Positions 43,173 to 52,195 of a stretch of 64,000 bases of DNA are shown one piece after another. The stretch lies in assembly GCF_010993735.1 (NCBI RefSeq), contig NZ_WQNI01000004.1:62001-126000 (forward strand), in the 5' to 3' direction. The notes under the pieces are model-generated. The model did no database searches. It saw only the letters and a program-made list of their open reading frames with translations, and was not told where the DNA came from. This DNA is from Chelativorans alearensis. Its GTDB lineage: Bacteria; Pseudomonadota; Alphaproteobacteria; Rhizobiales; Rhizobiaceae. Position numbers and translations under genes: made by a program. Numbering within the stretch: position 1 is the stretch's first letter; each line of letters opens with the position of its first letter.

Positions 43173-43901
43173 GTGCTTTTAAGCGCGACGGGGAATTTTC
43201 GAGATATTCTTGGGGCTCTCGAGGCTCCCGCTAAAGCTGTGCCGCCAGATGACCCTTGGCCAAAGGGTATCCTGCGATCAGCCGTTAGGCGGCAGACCTA
43301 CCCAACAGGATCGACTATTGCCGATGGCGACGAGAAGAAGCCGGCAATTCTGCTGGTCATGTCCGGCTGGGTGGCTTCCTGCAAGGTGCTGAACAACGGC
43401 ATGCGAACGATCCTCGACGTTTCACTCGCCGGCGACGTGATCATGACGGGATGGACCCGGGAGGCAGCCATTGCCCTTTCTCCCGCGGTGGTGGTGGAGT
43501 TGCCCGGGCCGACCTTTGAAGGCCTTCTGTCCTATCCCCAACCGATATCGGAGATCATTCTCAAGGGGATGGCAAAGCGTTATGCCAGGCTTGCCGAGCA
43601 TGTGGTGAATATCGGCAGGCGAGGAGCGGTCGAGCGCGCGGCGCATCTGCTTCTGGAACTTGCATATCGCATAAACGCACGAGAAAAGAACGGGGTCGCG
43701 GGTTTTGCCTGTCCGTTGACGCAAGCCGACCTAGGCGATGCCCTTGGCCTTTCTGCGGTGCATGTGAACCGTGTTTTGAAAGAGTTGCGCGAAGGTGGCT
43801 TTGTGTCGTTCAGGGGTGGGGTTGTCCAGATTTACAATCGGCGAGGCTTGGTTGAACTCGCCGGTTTCGATCCATCCTACCTTGAATTGCGCTCGGTATA
43901 G
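43173..43901 (+). CDS. Crp/Fnr family transcription regulator
   Basis: A 242-aa regulator with a cyclic-nucleotide-type beta barrel (about 30-130) and a C-terminal winged helix-turn-helix (LTQADLGDALGLSAVHVNRVLKELREGG). The barrel lacks the usual GE-L and R-T/S-A cAMP contacts and has no Cys cluster for an iron-sulfur centre, so the signal is unknown. The start is a GTG with AGGTGG upstream. It lies directly after the exopolysaccharide genes and may control them. Confidence 0.88.
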   Translation: MLLSATGNFRDILGALEAPAKAVPPDDPWPKGILRSAVRRQTYPTGSTIADGDEKKPAILLVMSGWVASCKVLNNGMRTILDVSLAGDVIMTGWTREAAIALSPAVVVELPGPTFEGLLSYPQPISEIILKGMAKRYARLAEHVVNIGRRGAVERAAHLLLELAYRINAREKNGVAGFACPLTQADLGDALGLSAVHVNRVLKELREGGFVSFRGGVVQIYNRRGLVELAGFDPSYLELRSV

Positions 43902-44231
43902 ACTCCATTTCGACCGGTGTCGCCTCATCTGGGTATCGCCGGGTTGTAGGTTTAAAATTATACAACTATAAATTGCAAGAATATTACTTACCAAACGATA
44001 AATATTTGGCAAGGTATTAATCCAAGTTAGTGCATCTTATCCCCAATTCGCAGATACTTACCATCCAAGTTGACCAATCGGGATATCTCTCGAAATGGGG
44101 CGGACAATTGTTCCGCAAGGTTGGGGAATGGCAACTGGGGAGCAGAGAAGGAAACACGCAGGTTCGCCGACCCTGTGGTCGGGGAGACTTGGCCTGTGCA
44201 AGACAAGTAAACAGTTCAGGGGAGTTGTGTC
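43902..44231. promoter_or_regulatory. AT-rich gap with imperfect palindrome upstream of LuxR gene
   Basis: This 330-bp gap carries CTTACCAAA-N9-TTTGGCAAG (43987-44013, 8 of 9 positions paired), about 220 bp before the LuxR-type start. The stretch 43955-44010 is the most AT-rich part of the region. No gene is evident in it. The palindrome is a candidate operator. Confidence 0.4.
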
Positions 44232-44993
44232 GTGGAATATACGAACGCGATTACACAGGTACCTGGCCTTAAACAGGTACCAAACATACCGGGGACTTTG
44301 GAGAAAATCGGAGAGTATGAAGCAGGCGGGGAGCCCGGCGGGGAGAAGCGCCGCGATCTTGTTCTGCTGATCGATCCGCGGGCGCTCGACCGGGAGTGCC
44401 TGGCGCGAAGCCTGAGTGAGCAGAACCCTGCCATGGATATCGTGGCGGTCGGCTCCGCCAACGAATGGCGCGGAAAGCATGAATCACGTGAACCATCCGC
44501 GGTGCTGTTCATTGTCGGCAGCAGGAAGATTGCCGAACCGGCCGTGAGCGGGGAAATCCAGGAGCTGGCGAGGAAATTCGAGGGAAGCCCGGTCGTCGTG
44601 GTTGCTGATACGGATGATCTCGGACAAATCCTGAAGGCGCTCGACTCGGGAGCGCGGGGCTATATCCCCAGCAACGTTGGTGTCGGTGTGGCTGCGGAGG
44701 CAATTCTGCTGGCCCGCGCGGGGGGCGTGTTCGTACCCGCCAGTGGTGTGCTCGCCATGCGCGACATCATCAACTCGACGACCAACCGCATTGCCGGTCT
44801 CGGCAATCTGTTCACATCGCGCGAGGCGGAGGTTGCGGAGGCATTGCGGCGCGGAAAGGCGAACAAGATCATCGCCTACGAGCTGCAGCTTTGTGAAAGT
44901 ACGGTCAAGGTCCATATCCGCAACATCATGAAAAAGCTCAACGCCACCAATCGCACCGAGGTGGCCTACAAGATAAGGGAGATGTTGCCCTGA
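44232..44993 (+). CDS. LuxR-family regulator with degenerate receiver domain
   Basis: A 253-aa DNA-binding regulator with a receiver-like N-terminal domain and a LuxR-type C-terminal helix-turn-helix (FTSREAEVAEALRRGKANKI..., ESTVKVHIRNIMKKL). The receiver lacks the phosphorylation set: the acidic pair reads LIDPR, the phospho-Asp place reads FIVGS and the Lys place GYIPS. So control by phosphorylation is unlikely and a ligand or interaction is more plausible. GTG start with GGGGAG upstream. It is convergent with a paralogue. Confidence 0.88.
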   Translation: MEYTNAITQVPGLKQVPNIPGTLEKIGEYEAGGEPGGEKRRDLVLLIDPRALDRECLARSLSEQNPAMDIVAVGSANEWRGKHESREPSAVLFIVGSRKIAEPAVSGEIQELARKFEGSPVVVVADTDDLGQILKALDSGARGYIPSNVGVGVAAEAILLARAGGVFVPASGVLAMRDIINSTTNRIAGLGNLFTSREAEVAEALRRGKANKIIAYELQLCESTVKVHIRNIMKKLNATNRTEVAYKIREMLP

Positions 44994-45104
44994 CCAGGAA
45001 ATCGTTCATCGCCGATGAACTGATGCCGGCGCCATCAGCGCCCCTAAGAGGCTTTCTTTGCCCCTGCAATCCAATTGTCGCCGCGAGGGCGGTCGCGGCG
45101 GCTG

Positions 45105-45129
45105 CCGGACCCGCTGAACGCGGGTCCGG
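45105..45129. terminator. Shared hairpin between convergent LuxR genes
   Basis: The arms CCGGACCCGC (45105-45114) and GCGGGTCCGG (45120-45129) pair perfectly around a 5-nt loop. The stem ends against the stop codon of the minus-strand LuxR gene at 45130 and lies 112 bp after the stop of the plus-strand one. No T-run is seen on either side, so it could be an incomplete bidirectional terminator or an mRNA-stabilising stem. Confidence 0.6.
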
Positions 45130-45924
45130 TCAAGCTGTATCGCTGGGGAACAGATCCCTTATCTTGTAAGCGATCTCGGTGCGGTTCGTTGCCTTAAGCT
45201 TCTGCATGATGTTGCGGATATGAACCTTCACGGTGCTTTCGCACATGTTAAGTTCATAGGCGATGATCTTGTTCGGTTTGCCCTGCCTGATGGCGTCTGC
45301 AACCTTTATCTGACGCGGCGTGAAAAGTTCTGCCAGACGGCCGTTTCGCGACGTATCGGATGTGATGGTCTGGCGTATCGCAAAAACGCTGCTTGCCGGT
45401 ACGTATACACCCCCGGCGATAGCCAAATTGATCGCCTCGACACAGACTTCTATACTCACCGATGACGGGATATAGCCGCTGACCCCGTATTCCAGCGCGT
45501 TAACGATCTGAACGATATCGTCGGAGTCGGCGAGAATGATAACGGGCAGCGAACCGGCATCGGCAATGAGCTTTCTGATCTGGTCCGCGGCCTCGGTAGC
45601 CTTCTGTGCCCCCAGGTGAAAGACGATCGCCGCCAAGGGGGGGTGAAGATCTTCCGATGCACGCCACTCTTCCAATGAGCCATAGGCAGCCACCACCCAC
45701 GAAACGCGTTGTGATACCAGGCTGCGCCGCAGGCTTTCTCTGCGGAGCGTGCGATTGTCGATGAGTGCAACCGATTGCAGCCCTTCGCCGATTTCAACGG
45801 GACCATTCTCATCGGAGTGTATCTCGTGGTCGAAGCTGCCTATCTCTTCTTTGACAACGCGCTCCGTGCCATGGAAAGCACTCGGCCTTCGCAGACCAAG
45901 ATCGGTGTGCGTGGAAAGAGTCAT
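45130..45924 (-). CDS. LuxR-family regulator, paralogue of the gene at 44232
   Basis: A 264-aa regulator clearly related to its convergent neighbour: both share IIAYEL-CESTVKVHIRNIM-KL-ATNRTE-AYKIR at the C-terminus and the same receiver-like layout. The receiver is again degenerate (LIDNR, IVFHLG, GYIPSSVS in place of DD, D and K). The ATG at 45924 has GGGGGA 8 nt upstream; an ATG at 45933 and a longer frame to 45975 are possible. A pair of close paralogues facing each other suggests duplication. Confidence 0.87.
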   Translation of the reverse strand: MTLSTHTDLGLRRPSAFHGTERVVKEEIGSFDHEIHSDENGPVEIGEGLQSVALIDNRTLRRESLRRSLVSQRVSWVVAAYGSLEEWRASEDLHPPLAAIVFHLGAQKATEAADQIRKLIADAGSLPVIILADSDDIVQIVNALEYGVSGYIPSSVSIEVCVEAINLAIAGGVYVPASSVFAIRQTITSDTSRNGRLAELFTPRQIKVADAIRQGKPNKIIAYELNMCESTVKVHIRNIMQKLKATNRTEIAYKIRDLFPSDTA

Positions 45925-46187
45925 GTCGAACATCCCCCGTGCGTTGAGAATTAGGAACTGGTTGTCTTGGAGCATTGCAAGTTAGGGAGTGATGGCCCTT
46001 TCGTCTGTGAAATTTGCTACACATGTTTCTTCTATTCGTGCAATCATGCGGTACCGGCTCCGACGCGGCGAATGCAGGGGGTTACACTGGGGCGACGGCG
46101 AATATTCAAGCTGCCACTCGGTTGTCGGAAACTTACTGCAGAGATATTCTTTCCACTTGAAGGCGAGGGCGGCTAGCCCGATCGAAG

Positions 46188-47927
46188 ATGACTGGACGGC
46201 TGTATACCCGTCATGTCGCAACCATCGTTTCTATTGATGCCGCCGGCTTTTCACGCCTGATGGGCATCAATGATGAATTTGCTGTAACGGCTTTCGAGGC
46301 GCGGCGGGCGATCATTGTAGAGAGTTGCGATGCTGGGGGCGGGCGGATGTTCGGCGCAGCAGGCGATAGCCTCATGGCCGAATTCGGGGCGCCGATCGAT
46401 GCCATGAGGGCGGCTTTCGATTTTCAGGAGAAGATCGCGGCGCTGAATGCCTCCGTTTCCGACGAGATGCGTATGCCCTTCCGCGTAGGCATCAATACCG
46501 GGAGCGTGATCGTCCGCGACGAAAGCCTTTACGGCGACGACGTCAACATCGCCGCCCGGATCCAGGAACTTGCGCCCTATGACGGGTTGGCGATCTCAGA
46601 GACCACCTGGCATCACGTGAAGGACAAGACGGCCGCCCGCTTCACGGACCTGGGCGAACAGATCCTGAAGAACATAGCGCTGCCCGTGCGTATATTCACG
46701 GCAACCCGTGGCGGCGAAGGCGCCGAAGTTCCTCGTCGGCAGGAGGCCTCTGCGGCCATGCCGCCGTCCGTTGCCGTTCTGCCGTTTCACAACGAGAGCG
46801 GAGATCGCGAACTTGACTACGTTGCGGACGGCATTGCGGAGGACGTCATTCAGGGCCTTTCCAACACCCGATGGCTCCCCGTTATCGCCAAGAGCTCCAG
46901 CTTTCAGTTTCGTAGTAAATCGCTCGGCACGCGGATGATCGGCAGTGCGCTCGGCGCGCGCTACATCGTCGACGGCAGGCTTGCCCGGGCAAACACGTAT
47001 TTCGTCCTGAAGGTCATGCTTACCGACGCGGCGAATGGAAGGCTGATCTGGTCGAGGGAGTTCAAGCGCCGGGCGGACGAGGTGGCCCTGCTTCACGACG
47101 AGATCGGCGGCATGATCGTCTCCATGCTGGAGAAGGAGGTCGAGCGGGCCGAGCAGGCGCGCACGTTCCAGGTTCCGTGGGAGAGCCTGGAGACATGGCA
47201 GCTCGTCAGGCGCGGCCGCTGGCACATGCAGCGTCGCAGCCGCGAGGATATGGCCCTGGCGTTCGAGTGCTTTGAGCAGGCACAGGCGAAAGATCCCAAT
47301 TCGAGCGCCGTGCTCAACGAGTTCGCGTGGTGGTATTTCTGGCGTGCCTGGCTGCGTTCGGGCGACAGCGACGATCTGGACAAGGTCGTGGAGTATTCGC
47401 GCAAATCGCTGCTGATGGACAGCCAGGACGCGCGCCCGCACGCCTATCTTGGTGTCGTCGCGATTATGCGCGGCCAGCCGAAGATGGCTCTCGCACATCT
47501 GAGCGAGGCGCTCGAGATAAATCCCAGTTTCGCTTTTGCCCACTCGGCAATGGGGAGCGCGCACCTTCTTCTCGGCCAGGCGGTGGAGGCGATCCCACTT
47601 TTCCAGGCGGCGTCGCGACTGAGCCCCTTCGACATCTATGCGTTCCACAATCTCGGCGAACTGACAGCCGCCTATTGCCTAACCTCCCAGTGGGACGAGG
47701 CGATCAAGACCGCGGACCGCTCGCTCAGTCTTTCCCCCGGCTATTTCTATGCGCGCTTCCTGAAGATCGGCGCGCTCGCACGCGGTGGGCGCCTCGAGGA
47801 GGCTCGGCGAGAGCTTTCAATTTTCCGGACACGGCACCCCGACTTCACGAACGCGCGCATCGAATGGATCCCATTCGCCAACGCATCCGCGAAGGCCGCT
47901 CTCATAAGCAATTTCGAACTGGCATGA
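46188..47927 (+). CDS. Class III adenylate/guanylate cyclase with TPR repeats
   Basis: A 579-aa cytoplasmic protein. Residues 1-170 form a class III cyclase catalytic domain with both metal-binding Asp (D17 in VSIDAAGF and D60 in GAAGDSLMAEF) and GDDVNIAARI with Asn and Arg. The middle (SVAVLPFHNESGD ... YIVDGRL) is the TolB-like N-terminal fold common in rhizobial cyclases; the rest has several TPR units (DARPHAYLGVVAIMRGQPKMALAHLSEAL and others). Rhizobia carry many such cyclases. It may make cAMP for a nearby Crp-type regulator, which is inferred only. Confidence 0.88.
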   Translation: MTGRLYTRHVATIVSIDAAGFSRLMGINDEFAVTAFEARRAIIVESCDAGGGRMFGAAGDSLMAEFGAPIDAMRAAFDFQEKIAALNASVSDEMRMPFRVGINTGSVIVRDESLYGDDVNIAARIQELAPYDGLAISETTWHHVKDKTAARFTDLGEQILKNIALPVRIFTATRGGEGAEVPRRQEASAAMPPSVAVLPFHNESGDRELDYVADGIAEDVIQGLSNTRWLPVIAKSSSFQFRSKSLGTRMIGSALGARYIVDGRLARANTYFVLKVMLTDAANGRLIWSREFKRRADEVALLHDEIGGMIVSMLEKEVERAEQARTFQVPWESLETWQLVRRGRWHMQRRSREDMALAFECFEQAQAKDPNSSAVLNEFAWWYFWRAWLRSGDSDDLDKVVEYSRKSLLMDSQDARPHAYLGVVAIMRGQPKMALAHLSEALEINPSFAFAHSAMGSAHLLLGQAVEAIPLFQAASRLSPFDIYAFHNLGELTAAYCLTSQWDEAIKTADRSLSLSPGYFYARFLKIGALARGGRLEEARRELSIFRTRHPDFTNARIEWIPFANASAKAALISNFELA

Positions 47928-48008
47928 TAACAATGTCGGCTACGTGATCTGTTTCACATACGCGGGGCGCTCAAGGACGTAGGCAACCGTTGAATCCGGG
48001 GGTGAGCG

Positions 48009-51000
48009 ATGGTGGCTGTCAAGTACTACGAAGGGGTTCTCGAAGCGCAAGAGGAGCAGCGGCCGCTTGCCGAGATGCCCCCATTCGACATGGAGCGCCT
48101 GCGCACCAGGGGCATGTGGGGACGCCTGACGGAGCGGCTTCTGGAAGACCCGCGCTGGGCGCTCGCGCTGCTTAGGCGTTTTTGGCCGATGCCGCGTTTC
48201 GGCAAGTTTCTTCTGGTGACAAGGAACGCGGACGTCCGTGAAGTCCTCGAGCGGCAGGATGTGTTCCAGACGCCTTACGGCCTGGAGATGGCGGAAATCG
48301 CCGGCGGGCACAACTTCATCCTCGGAATGCAGGATGGGCCGCAATACCGGCACATGAAGTCTACTATCCTGAGCGTCTTTCCCGTGGACGAGGTGGAGCA
48401 GCTGGTGAGGCCGCTGGCGGCCCGGCACGCCCAGGAGATCATGCGGCTGGCGGCTCCCGATTTCGACGTGGTGGGCGAGCTCTTGAAGGTGATGCCGGTA
48501 CGCATCTGCCGCGACTACTTCGGCATCAAGATCGACGACGAGAGGCAATTCTCCGACTGGGCGAATGCGCTGAGCGGTCTGTTCTTTGCCGACCCTTTCG
48601 CCAATCCGACCGCGCGCGAGCTTGCCGTTGTCGCCGCGGACAGAATGAAAAGGACGATCGACCTATCCATAGAAGCCGTCAGGGACGGCACGGCAAGCCG
48701 GTCTACGCCGCTTGGCCGGCTTGTCGACCTGCTCGACGACGCCGGTTCAGACGTCGGTATCGGGCATGTCCATTCCATCATGATGGGCATGATAGCCGGC
48801 TTTGCGCCGACTAACCTGCTTGCCGGCAGCAACTGCCTTGACGTGGTGCTTTCGCGTGACGACGCGCGCAGGGAAATCGGGGAGGCTGTCGCCGCGAAGG
48901 ACGATGCACGCCTCGAGCGGGTGATCCTGGAAGCGATGCGGTTCAAGCCAATCTGGATCGGGCCTTTTCGCTACACCGCCCGCGACGCGGTGATAGCCAG
49001 GGGCACGCGCCGGGAGCGCGAAGTTAAGGCCGAAACCTCCGTCATGCCGGCAGTGTTGTCGGCGATGTTCGATCCGGACGCCGTGACCAATCCGGACATG
49101 TTCGACATCGAACGGCCGGCGCGCGACTATCTCGTCTTCGGTCACGGCATTCACCAATGCATAGGCGCGGCGATCGCCCGCGTGCAGATCGCCGAATGCT
49201 TCCGCGCGATCTTCTCAAAACCGGGTGTGCGGCGAGCCAAGGGCAGGGCCGGCCGTCTTTCGCGGCTCGGCGCCTATCCGGAGAGCCTGAGGATAGCCTT
49301 CGAGCCTTCGCCGCTTTCGAAAGCGGTAGAGCACTCGATGGTCACGGTCGTGTTCGAGTGCAGCGAAGGCACAGAAGCCGAAAGATTGCGGAAAGAGGTC
49401 GACAAGCTCGGCAACCCGGCCAACGAACGGGCAGCGGCGGCGCTGGATGCAAGCGGCATCATCCACTTCGCGAGCCTCGCTGTCGTCTGCGCTCCGAGCA
49501 CCCCCGCGAACGGTGAACGGCCATATCTCGTGCTCGAACTCTCGGGCGACGGCGCGGATGAGGCCGTTACCCAGGCTTTTGCCGAACACGCCGGTTCCCT
49601 GGTTCGTGACCTGTTGGAAGACGTGTGCGGGCTGGGTGCCGAAGAGTCCCTCGAGGATTTCATGCGCGCGCGAATGATCAAAATCTCCCCGACCTTCGGC
49701 AGCAATGCGGGCCTCGTATTTTCCGGCACGCCCGGCCATTCGGTTGCCCGCATCCGTGCGGAGGCGAAGCTGCAGAATGCGGCACGCGAAATCATAGCCG
49801 AAGCGCGGGGTAACGATGCCGGCGACGTACTTGCCGAGGTGCGGGAAAGGTTGGCGCGGGACGGCGGCTACGAATGGGCATTCGAGCCGGTGCAAAGTCT
49901 TCTGGAATTGCCGGAGGGAAGTCTGTGGGCGGCCATCAAGAGAACGCTTCGATCCCCTAGGCTGCTGGTCACGGCCGCGATCGTGCTCCTCGTGTGCTGG
50001 GGGATCACCTACACCCTCGTTTTCGGATACACGCCCGGCATCTTCCGCAATCTTCTGGTCTTCGGGACCTCGCTTGTGCTCAGCCTCTTGGGGGTCAGCA
50101 TGTCTCTGGCCTTCATCGGACTGGTCCTCCATCTCGCGCTGCGGCGGCTTGAAAAGCGGGACGTGCCTAGTGACGCTCAGCCGGATCCGGAAACGCTTGC
50201 CGAGATTATAAGGCGGGAAAACCATTTTCCACAGAACCACCTGACCGCCGTCTCGGTCATGAAGCCCGGCTGGCTGCGGCGGCTGACGCTGCGCCTCTCC
50301 TTTTATCTTATCTCCATCATGGCCCGGCACGTTTTCCGGCCCGGCTTCCTCGCCGACATCAACACAATCCACTTTGCGCGCTGGGTGCTTTTGCCCGGCA
50401 CAGACAGGCTGGTGTTCTTCAGCAACTACGGAGGCAGCTGGGAAAGCTATCTCGAAGACTTCATTGCCAAGGCGCGCGCCGGTTTGACGGGTGTCTGGAG
50501 CAATACGCTGGGCTTTCCCAGGACCCGTTCCCTTTTCCTGGAAGGCGCGGGAGACGGCGCCCGCTTCAAGCGGTGGGCGCGGGCGCAACAGATACCGACC
50601 CTTTTCTGGTATTCGGCTTATCCCGACCTCAACACGAATCGCATCCGTATCAATTCGCTCATAAGGAGCGGCATTGCGAAGGCCGAGACAGAGAGCGAGG
50701 CGCGCGACTGGCTTCGACTTTTCGGTTCCCAGCCACGCCCGCACGGCACGCTGGAAACGGAGGAGATACAGACGATCTTCTTCGGTCCCCTCGGGCCGCT
50801 ACAGTATGCCCGCATGACGGCAGTCGGCATTCCCGAGGGCCTTGGGCGCACGAAGCGGAAGGCCTGGTTGCGTTTCGTGGCGGAGAGGACCAGCTTCGGC
50901 AACCGGCTTCCCGGGAAGCGGGCTATGGCAGTCATGTTCGGGCCGAACGGGCTGGCGCGCCTCGGCCTTGACGATCATTCGCCCGAGAGTGGGCTTGAGA

Positions 51001-52175
51001 CTTTCCCGGCGGTGTTCCGCCAGGGAATGGGTACAGAGCCGAGAAGCCGCATACTCGACGACATCGGCCGCAGTGCGCCGGAACAGTGGGAGTGGGGATC
51101 GGCGGAAAAGCCGGTGGATGCAGTGCTCATATGCTACGCAGCCGATGAGGAGACGCTCACGGAAGACATCAAGGAATTGCACGAGCGCACGGAAGAGGCA
51201 GGGATGGCGATCGTCACGCAACTGCCGCTCCAGGTAAAGAGGCGGGGGAAACAGGCGGTCGAGCATTTCGGCTTCGCGGATGGGATCTCACAGCCCGTTG
51301 TGATGGGCACCCGACGCGCCAACGCGCCGGTCCCCTCCATGCACCTGGTGGCACCTGGCGAATTCCTCCTAGGTTACAAGGATGAAAGCGGCTTTTATCC
51401 GCTGACCCCGACAGTGCATTCATCACGCGATCGCTGCGGCATACTGCCGGCAGTAGAGAGCGAGCATCAACCTCTCTTCGGGGCAAGGTCGCGGTTGCGG
51501 GATTTCGGCAGGAACGGCTCCTTCGTGGTCGTACGCCAGCTCGAACAGCACGTCGACACGTTCCACGCGTACTGCAAGAAAGCCGCGACCACGGCGCGCT
51601 CGCAGATCGGCAATCCCGCCATCAATGCGCGCTGGATCTCCGCAAAAATGGTCGGTCGCTGGCCCGACGGAACGTCGCTGGTCCGTAACCCGAATGGCCG
51701 CAAGGCACGCAACCCGGATAACGACTTCTCCTACGCCACAGAAGACCCGCAGGGGCTGCGCTGCCCGTTCGGCTCGCATGTGAGGCGCTCCAATCCACGG
51801 GATTCGCTGGGTGACGACAATGACGACAAGGAGACACAGATCAGGCTCAACAATCGCCACCGCATCCTGCGCTGCGGGCGCACCTACGAGAGGGGGAGCG
51901 AAAAAGGGCTGCTCTTCATGTGTCTCAACGCCGACATTGAGCGCCAGTACGAGTTCATGCAGCAAAGCTGGGTCTCGGCCACCACCTTCCATGGGCTTCT
52001 GGCGGAGAAGGACCCGACAATAGGAGCCAATGGCGGGGAAGGGCGGTTCACGATCCCTTCCAGCGACGGCTCATTGGTGCTGACCGGCCTACCCGAATTC
52101 GTCACTACGCGCGGCGGCGGCTATTTCTTCATGCCGAGCCGGTCAAGCCTGCGCTATCTGCTTTCAAGACTTTAG
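48009..52175 (+). CDS. Cytochrome P450-membrane-DyP peroxidase fusion
   Basis: A 1388-aa protein with three parts. Residues about 15-440 are a cytochrome P450: ExxR in LEAMR (near 309), helix I AGFAPT, and heme ligand Cys384 in FGHGIHQCIG. A linker holds two membrane helices (about 652-674 and 683-711). Residues about 760-1388 contain a DyP-type peroxidase: GFADG with D1091 and the proximal His H1257 in GSHVRRSNPRD. The order is P450, membrane anchor, peroxidase. DyP peroxidases use hydrogen peroxide, so the fusion may couple two heme oxidations. The start is a GTG/ATG near 48009; the only ATG in good position is used. No redox partner gene is near. Confidence 0.9.
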   Translation: MVAVKYYEGVLEAQEEQRPLAEMPPFDMERLRTRGMWGRLTERLLEDPRWALALLRRFWPMPRFGKFLLVTRNADVREVLERQDVFQTPYGLEMAEIAGGHNFILGMQDGPQYRHMKSTILSVFPVDEVEQLVRPLAARHAQEIMRLAAPDFDVVGELLKVMPVRICRDYFGIKIDDERQFSDWANALSGLFFADPFANPTARELAVVAADRMKRTIDLSIEAVRDGTASRSTPLGRLVDLLDDAGSDVGIGHVHSIMMGMIAGFAPTNLLAGSNCLDVVLSRDDARREIGEAVAAKDDARLERVILEAMRFKPIWIGPFRYTARDAVIARGTRREREVKAETSVMPAVLSAMFDPDAVTNPDMFDIERPARDYLVFGHGIHQCIGAAIARVQIAECFRAIFSKPGVRRAKGRAGRLSRLGAYPESLRIAFEPSPLSKAVEHSMVTVVFECSEGTEAERLRKEVDKLGNPANERAAAALDASGIIHFASLAVVCAPSTPANGERPYLVLELSGDGADEAVTQAFAEHAGSLVRDLLEDVCGLGAEESLEDFMRARMIKISPTFGSNAGLVFSGTPGHSVARIRAEAKLQNAAREIIAEARGNDAGDVLAEVRERLARDGGYEWAFEPVQSLLELPEGSLWAAIKRTLRSPRLLVTAAIVLLVCWGITYTLVFGYTPGIFRNLLVFGTSLVLSLLGVSMSLAFIGLVLHLALRRLEKRDVPSDAQPDPETLAEIIRRENHFPQNHLTAVSVMKPGWLRRLTLRLSFYLISIMARHVFRPGFLADINTIHFARWVLLPGTDRLVFFSNYGGSWESYLEDFIAKARAGLTGVWSNTLGFPRTRSLFLEGAGDGARFKRWARAQQIPTLFWYSAYPDLNTNRIRINSLIRSGIAKAETESEARDWLRLFGSQPRPHGTLETEEIQTIFFGPLGPLQYARMTAVGIPEGLGRTKRKAWLRFVAERTSFGNRLPGKRAMAVMFGPNGLARLGLDDHSPESGLETFPAVFRQGMGTEPRSRILDDIGRSAPEQWEWGSAEKPVDAVLICYAADEETLTEDIKELHERTEEAGMAIVTQLPLQVKRRGKQAVEHFGFADGISQPVVMGTRRANAPVPSMHLVAPGEFLLGYKDESGFYPLTPTVHSSRDRCGILPAVESEHQPLFGARSRLRDFGRNGSFVVVRQLEQHVDTFHAYCKKAATTARSQIGNPAINARWISAKMVGRWPDGTSLVRNPNGRKARNPDNDFSYATEDPQGLRCPFGSHVRRSNPRDSLGDDNDDKETQIRLNNRHRILRCGRTYERGSEKGLLFMCLNADIERQYEFMQQSWVSATTFHGLLAEKDPTIGANGGEGRFTIPSSDGSLVLTGLPEFVTTRGGGYFFMPSRSSLRYLLSRL

Positions 52176-52195
52176 AGCGCCGCGCTTCGGGCCGA

